Below are positions 24,786-34,002 of a DNA stretch of 64,000 nucleotides, piece by piece (the first letter of the stretch is position 1; each line of letters begins with the position of its first letter). The stretch lies in the NCBI GenBank assembly GCA_965204395.1, contig OZ241987.1:1-64000 (forward strand). Reading direction: 5' to 3'. The notes beneath the pieces were generated by a model. It saw only the letters and a list, made by a program, of their open reading frames with translations. It was not told the DNA's origin and ran no database searches. Origin of the DNA: Bin87 sp965204395 (lineage in GTDB: Bacteria; Chloroflexota; Dehalococcoidia; Lucifugimonadales; UBA3495). The translations under genes were made by a program, and so were the position numbers.

Positions 24786-26240
24786 CTAGACAACCTCGGG
24801 GGCCGCGTGGGCCACGGCGTTGCGGCCGATGTGGTTCAGGTATTCCTGGATGTTGAGCACCTGGATGGTGTTGGTGGTGCCCGTAACCCCGGTCATGAAG
24901 CCGTGGACCAGGGTTACCACGTCGCGCTCGGACACCATGCCCGTGGCCATTGCGGCGTCCACCAGCATGGTGACCAGCTTGGCGACATCGGGCTCGGCGG
25001 GTATGACGCCCTTGGGATTGAGACCCCACGCCATGCAGACCCGACGCTGTACGGCCGCGTCGTGGGAGAAGACCAGGATGTCGTTCTCCGGGCGGAAGCG
25101 GGCCATCTCAAACGCAGCCCGGCCCGTGCTGGTGATCACGATGGGCTTGGCGTTCAGCGACTTGGTCAGCTGATTCGCGCCCCAGGTCACCGCCTGGGTC
25201 TGGTTGGACTGGGGAAACTCGGTGTAGTAGTCGTACATGGTTTCGGCCTGGACGATGGCGGCGTCGGCGATCCGCACGGCCTCCACCGGGTAGGCGCCCA
25301 CCGCGATCTCGTCGGACAGCAGGATCGAATCGCAGCCGTCCAGCACGGCGTTGGCGATGTCCGAAACTTCCGCACGGGTGGGCGTGGGTGAGTTGACCAT
25401 GGAGCGGAGCATCTGGGTGGCAACGGAGGAGATGCGGCCGGCCCGGTTAGCGCGGGTGACCATGTCCTTCTGGATGACCGGCACCTCCTCCATGGGCATC
25501 TCGACGCCCAGGTCGCCGCGGGCCACCATGATTCCGTCAACCTCGATCAGGATGTCGTCCAGGTTCTGGATGCACTCGCGTCGCTCGAGCTTTGCCATCA
25601 CGGGAGCCTGGCTGTTCAACTGGTTCAGGTAGGCGCGAGCGTAGCGCACGTCCTCGCCGGAGCGGACGAAAGACAGCGCAACCCAGTCCACCTCCTGCTC
25701 CACGCCGAACTGCAACGCGATCTTGTCGCTTTCGGTGATGACGGGCATGTCGATGGGAACGTCGGGCAGGTTGACGCCCTTGAAGGACGAGAGGTTCCCG
25801 CCGTTGCGCACCTGGGTCTTGATCTCCAGGTCGTCGCCAACCTCCAGGACTTCGAGGCATACGGTGCCGTCGGACAGGTACACCAGGTGGCCGGGTCGAA
25901 GGTTGGCGAGGATCGACGGCTCCGGGAACGGCAGTCGGTCGGGGGCCTCGGAGCTGGAATCGTTGACTATGGAGATGCGGTCGCCGAAGTTGAGCTGGAT
26001 GGCCTCCGCCATGTGGCCCAGGCGGAACTTGTTGCCGCCCAGGTCCTGCAGCACCGCAACAGGGCGATTGTGCCGGTCGGATGCGGCGCGAACGTTGGCG
26101 ATGACCTCCGCATGCTCCTCCAGGGTGCCGTGGGAAAAGTTGAGCCGGGCCACATCCATGCCGGCGGCGACCAGCCGGTCCAGCGTTTCCGGAGACCGGG
26201 AGGCCGGTCCAATAGTGGCGATTATCTTAGTCTTGCGCAT
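24786..26240 (-). CDS. pyk: Pyruvate kinase (divergent)
   Basis: A 484-residue pyruvate kinase; it makes pyruvate and ATP from phosphoenolpyruvate and ADP. Seen: TKIIATIGPAS at the N-terminus, ARLNFSHG, the catalytic Lys in VMAKLERREC, VARGDLGVEMP and TRAEVSDIANAVLDGCDS. Odd points: the DTKGPEIR block reads QDLGGNKFR, the TQMLESM block reads TQMLRSM, and the LSGETAxGxYP block reads LSDEIAVGAYP. The fold and main catalytic residues are kept, but metal or ADP binding may differ. The C-terminal domain is of normal size and ends with a short Ala/His tail. Confidence 0.88.
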   Translation of the reverse strand: MRKTKIIATIGPASRSPETLDRLVAAGMDVARLNFSHGTLEEHAEVIANVRAASDRHNRPVAVLQDLGGNKFRLGHMAEAIQLNFGDRISIVNDSSSEAPDRLPFPEPSILANLRPGHLVYLSDGTVCLEVLEVGDDLEIKTQVRNGGNLSSFKGVNLPDVPIDMPVITESDKIALQFGVEQEVDWVALSFVRSGEDVRYARAYLNQLNSQAPVMAKLERRECIQNLDDILIEVDGIMVARGDLGVEMPMEEVPVIQKDMVTRANRAGRISSVATQMLRSMVNSPTPTRAEVSDIANAVLDGCDSILLSDEIAVGAYPVEAVRIADAAIVQAETMYDYYTEFPQSNQTQAVTWGANQLTKSLNAKPIVITSTGRAAFEMARFRPENDILVFSHDAAVQRRVCMAWGLNPKGVIPAEPDVAKLVTMLVDAAMATGMVSERDVVTLVHGFMTGVTGTTNTIQVLNIQEYLNHIGRNAVAHAAPEVV

Positions 26241-26297
26241 GACCGATCTCCCTCTCCGAGCGCTGCTTCAAGTCTCAATATTGTGTGTTACAACTGC

Positions 26298-26303
26298 ATT
26301 ATA
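26298..26303 (-). promoter_or_regulatory. Candidate -10 box of the pyruvate kinase promoter
   Basis: TATAAT on the minus strand, 58 bp upstream of the pyk start. The -35 region is poor (CTGTTG at 17 bp spacing). Confidence 0.45.
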
Positions 26304-26342
26304 GCGATTATCCTGCCGCGCAACAGCGGCATCGGGATATGC

Positions 26343-26368
26343 AAAAGGGCGGGTTTTTGGACCCGCCC
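26343..26368 (-). terminator. Intrinsic terminator of the flavin oxidoreductase gene
   Basis: GGGCGGGT (26347-26354) pairs with ACCCGCCC (26361-26368), 6-base loop, followed on the minus strand by TTTT. Confidence 0.8.
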
Positions 26369-26389
26369 CAATCAGGTTGGATGCTCCGC

Positions 26390-27556
26390 TCAGCGGCCCT
26401 GGCGGCTTTCCGCGTAAGCCTGGGAGGCCCGTTCCAAGCCGGCGCGACGGTTGACCTGCAACGTGTCGCGCAGATCCGACGCCCATTGCTGGGAGGTCTG
26501 GATGCCGGTCAGGGTGCCCTGGAACTGGGGCATGACGTAGCGCGCCATCAGTTCGTAGGATCGATGGAGCTTGTCGCGAGGCGCCCAGTCCTCGACGCGG
26601 ACCAGCATGCCGCCGAATCCGCCAGAAAGTTCCTGCAGCTCGTTGATGCGCTGGATGCAGTCGTCGGGCGTGCCCACGATCCACTGCTTATTGTCGGTCA
26701 TGAAGTCCACGATCTGGTTGCGGGGCACGTCGGGCACCTCGTGGCCCAGGGTGTTGCCGAAATACTCGGTGACGACGCGGGCAGAACCCTCGCGGATGTC
26801 CTCCTGAGCTTCCTTCTTCGACTCGGCCAGGTGGACGCCCACGGACAGCCGCCACTCTGACCGCTTGACCGTCTGGCCGTGTTCGGCGGCGGTCTCCTCT
26901 GCGATGGCCCATTGGTCCTTGAGGCTGGTGGAGCGCACCATGTCGCGCGGGACACTGAGGGAGATGACGCCGGCGCCATACTTGCCGGCGGTGGTAACGC
27001 CGGCCGGCGACTGCACTGAGGCGACGACCAGCGGGAACGGCTGCTGGTACGGCCGCAACTGGAGGTGGGCGTCGTGGAGTTCGAACCAGTCCGACGTGTA
27101 GGTGTAGGGCTCAGGGCTGTCCATCAGGCGCTTGATGGCGCCCAGGGACTCGTCCATCATCTCACGCTGACGGGCCGGGTCGATGCCGAGCATGTAGGCG
27201 TCGGAGGCCAACGCTCCGGGTCCCACGCCCAGCATCACGCGGCCGCGGGTGAGGTGGTCGAGGAGCACCATGCGGTTGGCGACCATGTACGGGTGGTGGT
27301 AGGGGAGGCTGACCACACCGGTGCCCAGGCGCAGGTTGCGCGTGCGCTCGGCGGCGGTGGCCATGAACACCTCTGGGGACGCGATGGTCTCCCAGCCGGC
27401 GCTGTGGTGCTCGCCGATCCAGGCCTCGTCGAAGCCTAGGTGGTCGAGCCATTGGAGCAGTTCGAGGTCGCGTTCCAGCGCCAGGGTCGGGTTCTCGCCG
27501 ACCCGGTGGAACGGAGCCATGAACACACCGAATTTCATACGCGCCGGAGCGGCCAT
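26390..27556 (-). CDS. LLM-class (luciferase-like) flavin-dependent oxidoreductase
   Basis: A 388-residue TIM-barrel flavin monooxygenase-type protein. Seen: MKFGVFMAPFH, LDHLGFDEAWIGEHHS, LRLGTGVVSLPYHHPYMVANR, LTRGRVMLGVGPGALASDAYMLG and the C-terminal WIVGTPDDCIQRI. These match the bacterial luciferase/alkanal monooxygenase branch, which uses reduced FMN or F420. The ATG at 27556 has AAGGAGG about 8 bases upstream; an upstream in-frame extension lacks such a site. The gene stands alone with its own terminator. Substrate unknown; such proteins are often expanded in SAR202 Chloroflexota. Confidence 0.88.
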   Translation of the reverse strand: MAAPARMKFGVFMAPFHRVGENPTLALERDLELLQWLDHLGFDEAWIGEHHSAGWETIASPEVFMATAAERTRNLRLGTGVVSLPYHHPYMVANRMVLLDHLTRGRVMLGVGPGALASDAYMLGIDPARQREMMDESLGAIKRLMDSPEPYTYTSDWFELHDAHLQLRPYQQPFPLVVASVQSPAGVTTAGKYGAGVISLSVPRDMVRSTSLKDQWAIAEETAAEHGQTVKRSEWRLSVGVHLAESKKEAQEDIREGSARVVTEYFGNTLGHEVPDVPRNQIVDFMTDNKQWIVGTPDDCIQRINELQELSGGFGGMLVRVEDWAPRDKLHRSYELMARYVMPQFQGTLTGIQTSQQWASDLRDTLQVNRRAGLERASQAYAESRQGR

Positions 27557-27911
27557 TGGGAGCCTCCTTGGTTGGTCACAGGTTCCGAGGGAATGCGCAA
27601 TTCTAACATGCGGGGCATGGCTCGCAACCGGACGGAAGGCTGAGATTTTGAGGCTGCGCCGAGAGACTCCAGGCGGGAAATGCCTCGCCAACCTGGGAGA
27701 ACCGAAAGCTCGCCGACAAGCGATGGAGTATTACCGGGGGAGCGTTGGGACGAACCGCGGGCTCGGCGAGTTACAGGCCCATGACCCATCGCTTTCCAAA
27801 TAACGAATGAAAGAGTCAAACCTCTCTGACAAGGGGAACAAAAGGCGGAACCGGAGTTTCGCGGTCGGTTCCGGTTTGGCGTGCGGGATGATTCTCGATT
27901 TGGCGAACCGA
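27557..27911. other. About 350 bp intergenic with a weak hairpin
   Basis: No gene seen. CGGAACCG (27846-27853) and CGGTTCCG (27866-27873) form a hairpin with CCTTTTG after it on the minus strand, a possible terminator for the large membrane protein gene that ends at 27912. Confidence 0.45.
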
Positions 27912-29987
27912 TCAGCTAAACCAGCCCAGCCACTTGTTGCCCAGGAGTCCCATGTAGGTTACGACGATCCCTGTGCCCAGGATTACAGCCAGCCACTGAT
28001 CGGCCCTCCTGCCTTCCGCGTGTGGCAGGCGCACTGCGTAATCTTCGTTCTCATCTTGTATATGTTCCAGCCACTTCTGGCCGCGCTCGTTGTGCAAATC
28101 TCGGATGTTGACCATCAGGAAAACTATAACCGGAGCAATCAGCATGGCGAAAAGGTCAATCAAGAAATTGGGCCAGCCCTCGGTTTCCTGGGGACGGGAG
28201 AACAGTACCAGGAATATGGTAATACCACCGAAGATGATCAGGGAGAAGAGTTCGCCCAGGACGATGGCCGATTGCCTGGAGCGAACCAGAGCGTCCAGGT
28301 CGGCTTCAGCGTCAACGAGCATCTGCCAGTCCCCACCCTCAACCGGCGTCGGGGCAGATGGAGGGTCGGGTTGCGCTTCAATGAACGACGGCCCATCCGC
28401 CATCTCAACCTGATTTTTCTCCTGATACACTCTCCTGATATAAGTGCGGGCCTGCTCATAGGCTTGTTTGAGGGATCGGGCGTCGTTAGTTTCGTCGATT
28501 CTCAGGACGCAAGCAAGGATGCCTGGGTCGATCACGCCGCGCCTGGAGAGGAAATGCAGTTTTCTGAACGCCGCGAAAAGCCGGTTTTCCTCGGCATCGC
28601 TCCGAGCGACTATCCGCCCGATGCGAAAAGCCAGCAGCAACGTGAAAACGGTTGCAGCCATACCAACCACGCCAAAGTATTCAACTACCCCCCAGTGCCA
28701 CTGGTCCAGTCCGATAAACAAAAAGATACCGTCCCGGAAATATACAAAAGTCCCACATATCCCCAAGGTAAAAATCAAACCGCGGAAACCCCAGTGGAGC
28801 TCCGCCTCGGAGTTAATGAAAAGGTTAGACACGATGATAATCAACACGCCAACGATGAAATAATCCGTCTGCTTAATCCCAAAGTCCGGGAAGAATATAG
28901 CGAGCAACGCCAATGCGAAAATGGGCATAACATATATGATAGCGTTCACACCCAAGTTGTTGCTGATGACATTAGCGGTGCGAAATAGTATATCTCCCAC
29001 GCCGGCAGACAAAAATCCTCCAACAAACCAAAGCAACAGAAGATCGGAATTCTCGCCTAGTCTCATGCCGACCATGAAACTGATAATTGCGCAAATGAGT
29101 TGAGTCAGCAAGAGAGCAGATACGGTTGCGAATATATCCAGTTGTTTATCTGAATAACGGTCAGACAGCTCGGTATTTTCCAGTCTGTTTCCTAAACTAT
29201 CGGCCCATTTGTGCATCGTGGCATGGTGAGAACCTACTAAAAAGGCTGCCAGGAAAGCCACCCCAATACCAATATAAAATTGAAGATAGGCAGCTTGAAT
29301 ATAATGCCAACCAGCGAACGCAAACCCAACGAAACACAGCAGCACCATCAAAGCGGTCCAGCCGCTATCCCGCTTATAGTCGTCATCACTCTTATAGATC
29401 ACAGCCATGGTGACGATGAATATAATTGGCCACACCGTGTATATGATGGTTACGATAGGCAGAGATATAACCGTTGCGTACCCTACAGCAAAGGCGAGAA
29501 CCACGTAGTCGAATTTACCGAGGACACCATATAAAATAGCCCAACCCCCGAAATTGCGGCCGCTCCCGTCATGAGCCCGCAAGCCCAGACCTATTGAAGC
29601 AGTGATCTGTCCACGCGCTTCTGAGCCACCCGTCGTGAACAAATGCGCAATCAACCGGTGGTAGCGTAAGATCAAAAACAGCAGACATCCAACTACTCCA
29701 CCCATCCTCCATCCGGCATTGAAAGAGAACGGATTCTTGTAGCCAACGCGGTCGCTGGCTCCGCCGGAGTCGCCGCTGAGGCCAAGGAGGTCAGATACTC
29801 CGGGTATATCAAGATCAGAGACGACGAGTCCAACCGGAGCCAAAGACCAAACCAATGCGGTCGCGAGCATACAGCCCGCCGCGAGCAGGTTATTGGCGCG
29901 ATCTTGGCCCTGTGAGGATGAAGGTCTGAGAAATGGGGCCGTCCTGCGAAGCCACAGCCCCGATCTGGTGGTCGGTTCGTACGCCAT
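27912..29987 (-). CDS. Large DMT/EamA-like membrane protein with C-terminal extension
   Basis: A 691-residue protein. Residues 30-440 hold about ten hydrophobic helices in two halves; each half has a proline-containing helix (SLPIVTIIYTVWPIIFIVTM and IIYVMPIFALALLAIFF) like the paired EamA repeats of drug/metabolite transporters. A soluble, charged stretch (about 465-575) and three or four more helices follow, ending WLGWFS. GGAGG stands 9 bases before the ATG. Codon choice is visibly more AT-rich than in neighbouring genes. I recognise no close family; a divergent DMT-type permease with an added regulatory domain is the best guess. Confidence 0.6.
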   Translation of the reverse strand: MAYEPTTRSGLWLRRTAPFLRPSSSQGQDRANNLLAAGCMLATALVWSLAPVGLVVSDLDIPGVSDLLGLSGDSGGASDRVGYKNPFSFNAGWRMGGVVGCLLFLILRYHRLIAHLFTTGGSEARGQITASIGLGLRAHDGSGRNFGGWAILYGVLGKFDYVVLAFAVGYATVISLPIVTIIYTVWPIIFIVTMAVIYKSDDDYKRDSGWTALMVLLCFVGFAFAGWHYIQAAYLQFYIGIGVAFLAAFLVGSHHATMHKWADSLGNRLENTELSDRYSDKQLDIFATVSALLLTQLICAIISFMVGMRLGENSDLLLLWFVGGFLSAGVGDILFRTANVISNNLGVNAIIYVMPIFALALLAIFFPDFGIKQTDYFIVGVLIIIVSNLFINSEAELHWGFRGLIFTLGICGTFVYFRDGIFLFIGLDQWHWGVVEYFGVVGMAATVFTLLLAFRIGRIVARSDAEENRLFAAFRKLHFLSRRGVIDPGILACVLRIDETNDARSLKQAYEQARTYIRRVYQEKNQVEMADGPSFIEAQPDPPSAPTPVEGGDWQMLVDAEADLDALVRSRQSAIVLGELFSLIIFGGITIFLVLFSRPQETEGWPNFLIDLFAMLIAPVIVFLMVNIRDLHNERGQKWLEHIQDENEDYAVRLPHAEGRRADQWLAVILGTGIVVTYMGLLGNKWLGWFS

Positions 29988-30105
29988 GGCCCGTTACCTC
30001 CATGATGTAACAACGACCGAACTATATCACAGCGTTCGAGTCTCGACTGGAGCCGCACGACACTTCGAGATGCTGCCCACTAAATTCAGAATATCTCTTA
30101 ACGGC

Positions 30106-30143
30106 TAAACGCCCACCATCCCACTAAACGCCCACCATCCCGC
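30106..30143. repeat. 19-bp tandem duplication at the end of the acetyltransferase gene
   Basis: TAAACGCCCACCATCCCAC (30106-30124) is repeated as TAAACGCCCACCATCCCGC (30125-30143), one mismatch. The second copy contains the stop codon and last codons of the minus-strand acetyltransferase; the first lies just beyond it. Confidence 0.9.
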
Positions 30144-30630
30144 TGCGCCGCTCCACAATCACCGTATCACGCCAGACACCGTGTAGCATCGCCACGCGTT
30201 TGCGTCGCCCCATGATGCGAAAACCGCAGGCCAGATGGATGGCTATGCTCGACAGGTTTTCGGGGAATATGCTGCTCTGCAACGTCCAGAATCCGGACGC
30301 CTCGGACTCCGCCACGAACGCGGCCAGCAGCAGTTTGCCGATGCCCTTGCCGCGGTAAGCTTCGTCAACGTAGATGCTGTGCTCCGCGACGCCGGCGTAG
30401 CATGCTCGAGCGGAGACGGGAGAGAGGGCGGCGAATGCGACGACGGAATCCCCAATCCGTGCCACCAAGCGACATTCGGAGCGATGGTTCCCGTCCCACG
30501 TTTGCCAGTCGGGAACGTCGGTCTCGAATGTGGCGTTGCCCGTGGCGATACCCTCCGCGTAGATGCGCTGCACGGGCGGCCAGTCCTCCGGCAGCATCGG
30601 CCTGATGGCGATGTCGCTGGCGGCTGGCAT
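30124..30630 (-). CDS. GNAT N-acetyltransferase, phosphinothricin acetyltransferase-like
   Basis: A 168-residue GNAT protein. IRPMLPEDWPPVQRIYAEGI, EHSIYVDEAYRGKGIGKLLL (acetyl-CoA-binding Q/RxxGxG/A motif), TLQSSIFPENLSSI and the closing GVWRDTVIVERRS are the marks of the Pat/Bar/MnaT branch, which acetylates phosphinothricin-like amino acids or methionine sulfone. The ATG at 30630 is used; a TTG one codon earlier is possible. The last codons lie in a tandem duplication. Confidence 0.88.
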   Translation of the reverse strand: MPAASDIAIRPMLPEDWPPVQRIYAEGIATGNATFETDVPDWQTWDGNHRSECRLVARIGDSVVAFAALSPVSARACYAGVAEHSIYVDEAYRGKGIGKLLLAAFVAESEASGFWTLQSSIFPENLSSIAIHLACGFRIMGRRKRVAMLHGVWRDTVIVERRSGMVGV

Positions 30631-30702
30631 CAAACGACCTACTAACGAACACCGCGCTGTCGGGTAGTTACGGGAGCATCAACAGGACCGCGTGGGGGAC
30701 GA

Positions 30703-31386
30703 TTACCGAGACCGGATTTGCGGCGTGAGCAGTCCTACCTGCAAGGATGGAGGCAGGTTGTTTCGGGTGACCTGCATGCGTCCCTGGGGCTGCAATGAGC
30801 CGTCGGCCACGCCCAGTTCACGCAGGAACGCCGCGGGATCCGCCGGTTGGATTTCCGATGACTCTCCGGGCGCGCGGTAATGCATGGGAACCAGCCAGCG
30901 GGCATCCAGTTGTTGTGCCGTCTGATTGATGGCGCGATGGGACAACAGGCTGTGTTCCTCGCCACCGGCCGGCGCGAGCACCACGTCGGCGGGTCCGATC
31001 AGGTCGATCTGCTGGGCCGAAAGCGGTTTAGTGATGTTTCCCAGGTGACAGATGCCGATGCCGTCGATGGAGATGGTGTACGCAACGTTGCGCCTGCTGC
31101 GGGGAGCGCCTTCTGGCAGGGCCGTCATCACCGCGCGAATGGTGATGCCCTGAAACTCGTACTCGCCGGGCGTGTCGAAAACGCGGGGGTCTCCGCTGAG
31201 ATCCGCCGGGTTGTTGTGCATTACGTCATCGTGGCTGACCGTTACCGCGATTATGTCAACGATCTGGCGCGGATCAATCTGCATGCCCAAGCCCGCGTTG
31301 GCGGCGTACGGGTCGGTGACGATGGACATCCCGGTCGTGGTGGACCGGAGACGAAAAGAGGCATGTCCAAGCCAGTAGATATCCAT
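30703..31386 (-). CDS. UlaG-like MBL-fold protein with degraded metal site
   Basis: A 227-residue protein that follows the UlaG-like metallo-hydrolase pattern: YWLGHASFRLRS, SIVTDPYAAN, DTPGEYEFQGI, CHLGNITKPLS and VPMHYRAPGE. Where relatives I recall have SHxHxxHNN, this protein has SHDDVMHNN (residues 51-59), so the second His is Asp54. Where they have HLGDLGHxL it has HLGNITKPL, so Asp and His are Asn117 and Lys120. His52, His57, His114 and the late His are kept. It may bind metal poorly or serve a non-catalytic role. It lies 43 bp downstream of bioY and is probably co-transcribed. Confidence 0.78.
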   Translation of the reverse strand: MDIYWLGHASFRLRSTTTGMSIVTDPYAANAGLGMQIDPRQIVDIIAVTVSHDDVMHNNPADLSGDPRVFDTPGEYEFQGITIRAVMTALPEGAPRSRRNVAYTISIDGIGICHLGNITKPLSAQQIDLIGPADVVLAPAGGEEHSLLSHRAINQTAQQLDARWLVPMHYRAPGESSEIQPADPAAFLRELGVADGSLQPQGRMQVTRNNLPPSLQVGLLTPQIRSR

Positions 31387-31429
31387 GACGGGGAATGACT
31401 AGAGTTACGCCTGCGTGCCGTCGGCGGCG

Positions 31430-32083
31430 TCAGCGGTTCCGTGGCGCTCCGGTCATCCAGTCCAGCAGGACCCATCCCGCCGGAACCACCAAGCTGGCGG
31501 CAATCAATTTGACCAGATCGCCCGGGATGAACGGGAGCAGGCCGCACTGCCACACATCGGCGCAACCCCAGGCGCTGGCAGCGTCCGCAGGCAGGAAGTA
31601 ATTCAGCTGGATGAGGCCCGGGACGTAGAGCACCGCGTTGCCCAGGAGCATGGCCAGCAGCACCCATGGTCTCCGGTTCCAGCCCCACTGGCAGAGATAA
31701 CCGACCAGCGCCGAGGCGGGAATGAACCCGACAATGTAGCCGCCCGAGGGCAGCAGCCAGAACCATCCCGACGCGCCTCCCGCGAAGAAGGGCAGGAAGG
31801 CTCCCTCGATTGTGTACAGCGCCAACGCCAGGCCGCCGCGCCATCCGCCCAGCAGAGCGCCCACGACCAGCACGGCGAAAGTCTGCCCGGTAATGGGTAC
31901 CGGCGTGAACCCCAGGGGAATCTTGATCTGTGCGAACAGCGCGACCAACAGGCTGCCCGCAATGATCAGCACGATGTCACGGAAGATGCCCGCCGTTCTC
32001 CCCGCATCGGGAATTACGACGTCAGCCAGGGTGCCAGGCAAGGGCAGAGCCGATTCGGGCGCTGACGAAACACGGTAACGCAT
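31430..32083 (-). CDS. bioY: Biotin transporter S component BioY
   Basis: A 217-residue membrane protein with six predicted helices: the substrate-binding component of an ECF-type or solitary biotin importer. FTPVPITGQTFAVLVVGALLG, the following ALYTIEGAFLPFFAGGASG, LPSGGYIVGF and GLLPFIPGDLVKL are diagnostic BioY blocks. AGGAT stands about 9 bases before the ATG. No EcfA/EcfT genes lie nearby, so the energising module must be elsewhere, or BioY acts alone. Confidence 0.93.
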   Translation of the reverse strand: MRYRVSSAPESALPLPGTLADVVIPDAGRTAGIFRDIVLIIAGSLLVALFAQIKIPLGFTPVPITGQTFAVLVVGALLGGWRGGLALALYTIEGAFLPFFAGGASGWFWLLPSGGYIVGFIPASALVGYLCQWGWNRRPWVLLAMLLGNAVLYVPGLIQLNYFLPADAASAWGCADVWQCGLLPFIPGDLVKLIAASLVVPAGWVLLDWMTGAPRNR

Positions 32084-32205
32084 GGTGGGTACATCCTAAA
32101 CCAACCGCCAAAATGATGTCCACGCCGCCGGGTGCGCGATACGGACGATTCCGCGCGACAGGCGCGCTTGCCCGCGTTTGGCGGCCGATGTTATCGTGTA
32201 ATCCC

Positions 32206-34002
32206 ATGACTACACCGATCAGCAACGACGACATCGTTACCCTGTTCAACAACATGGCAGCCATGTTGGAGATCAAGGGCGACTCCGTTTTCAAGATTCG
32301 CGCCTACCAGCGGGCTGCCAACACCATCGACCAACTGTCCTGGTCGTTGGCTACCGCGGCCGCCAACGGCGAGGACCTGCGAAAAATCCCCGGCATCGGC
32401 AAAGCCATCAGCGAAAAGGTGCAGGAATACGTCGCCACCGGGCACGTCGCAGCCTACGACCGTCTGGCAGAAGAACTGCCGCCCAACGTGCTGGAGCTGC
32501 TGGAAGTACCCGGAATGGGTCCGAAGACCGTCAAGGCAGTCGTGGATGAGTTGGGCATTTCGTCCGTCGCGGAGTTGGAACAGGCCGCCCTGGACGGCCG
32601 GCTGGCGCAACTGCCCAGAATGGGAAAGCGTTCGGCCGAGAATATCCTGCGTCACATCCACGCCCAGCGTATGCGCTCCGACCGGACGCCCCTGGGCATC
32701 GCGGCGGAAACCTGCGCGGCCATCACGGAGCAACTGTTCGAGGCTTGCCCCGGCCTGGTGAGCATCACGCCGGCGGGATCGTTGCGCCGCTGGGAGGAGA
32801 CCATTGGCGACCTGGATCTGATCGCCATATCCGACGACCCGGCCGAAACGGGCCCAGCGTTGGCCGCCTTGCCGTCGGTGCGGGAAACCCTGGTGCAGGG
32901 CGACGCGAAGACGTCGGTGGTGGTGGATCCCGGCATTCAGATTGACCTGAGGATCGGCGAACCGGATGCGTTGGGGGCCATGCTCCAATATTTCACCGGC
33001 AGTCAGCAGCACAACATCCGGCTGCGGGACTACGCCAACCGCCGGGGCCTTTCGTTGAACGAGTACGGCATCACCGTGATCGAAAGCGGAATTACCGAGA
33101 AGTTCCCCGACGAGGAATCTTTCTACGACCGCCTCGGCTTGCCTTGGATTGCTCCCGAACTGCGGCGCGGCGCGGACGAGTTGGACGCGGCCCGCAACGG
33201 GGAGTTGCCCAACCTCATCACCGTCGACGACCTGCGCGGAGACCTCCACCTGCACAGCGACTGGAGCGACGGCAAGTTCCCGCTGGAAGAGATGGTGGCG
33301 GCCGTGGCAGGAATGGGCTACGAGTACATGGCGCTGACCGACCACTCGCAAGGTCTCGGCGTCGCCAACGGCCTGACGCCTGACCGCTTGGCTCGCCAGA
33401 TCGAAATACTGAAGGCGCTGCAGGACCGCTATGACATGGTCATCCTGTGCGGGTCCGAAGTGGACATTCGAGCCGACGGAGCGATGGATTTCCCCGACGA
33501 AGTGCTGGGGATGCTGGACTGGGTGATTGCCTCAGTCCACAACGCCATGAGCCAGGACCGGGTGACAATGACGAATCGCATCACCCGCGCCATGGAGAAC
33601 CCCCACGTGAACGTCATCGGCCACGCCTCCGCGCGCCTGCTAGGGCAACGGGACCCGGTGGACTTTGACATTGAGGCCCTCTTGCAGACCGCCCGGGACA
33701 CCGGCACCGCAATGGAGATCAACGCCGCTCCGGAACGTCTGGACCTCAAGGACACCCACGCCGCCCGCGCTCGGGAACTGGGCGTGCCGCTGGTTATCAA
33801 CACCGACTCGCACCACATCGACAGCCTGAGCAACCAGCGATACGGCGTGGCCGTGGCGCGTCGCGCCTGGTGCGGGCCCGAACACGTGCTGAACGCCTAT
33901 CCGGCGTCCGAGTTCCTGGGATGGCTGAGGACGCCAAAGGCAGAGCGCGCGGCCCGGTTCGATGCGATGGTGGCCGGCCAGCGAGCCGGATCCGCGGCAT
34001 GA
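32206..34002 (+). CDS. polX: DNA polymerase X family with PHP domain
   Basis: A 598-residue bacterial PolX. The N-terminal 8-kDa-like domain and helix-hairpin-helix motifs (KIPGIGKAISEKV, VPGMGPKTVKAV) are followed by the nucleotidyltransferase motif AGSLRRWEETIGDLDLI with catalytic Asp residues. The C-terminal PHP phosphoesterase domain begins DLHLHSDWSDG (His348, His350, Asp352) and continues with LTDHSQGLGVANGL, SEVDIRADG, ASVHN and NTDSHH, so the metal site appears complete. It should fill short gaps in base-excision repair and trim 3' ends. The ATG at 32206 is chosen over an in-frame start at 32113 that lacks conserved content. Its stop overlaps the next start (ATGA). Confidence 0.93.
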   Translation: MTTPISNDDIVTLFNNMAAMLEIKGDSVFKIRAYQRAANTIDQLSWSLATAAANGEDLRKIPGIGKAISEKVQEYVATGHVAAYDRLAEELPPNVLELLEVPGMGPKTVKAVVDELGISSVAELEQAALDGRLAQLPRMGKRSAENILRHIHAQRMRSDRTPLGIAAETCAAITEQLFEACPGLVSITPAGSLRRWEETIGDLDLIAISDDPAETGPALAALPSVRETLVQGDAKTSVVVDPGIQIDLRIGEPDALGAMLQYFTGSQQHNIRLRDYANRRGLSLNEYGITVIESGITEKFPDEESFYDRLGLPWIAPELRRGADELDAARNGELPNLITVDDLRGDLHLHSDWSDGKFPLEEMVAAVAGMGYEYMALTDHSQGLGVANGLTPDRLARQIEILKALQDRYDMVILCGSEVDIRADGAMDFPDEVLGMLDWVIASVHNAMSQDRVTMTNRITRAMENPHVNVIGHASARLLGQRDPVDFDIEALLQTARDTGTAMEINAAPERLDLKDTHAARARELGVPLVINTDSHHIDSLSNQRYGVAVARRAWCGPEHVLNAYPASEFLGWLRTPKAERAARFDAMVAGQRAGSAA

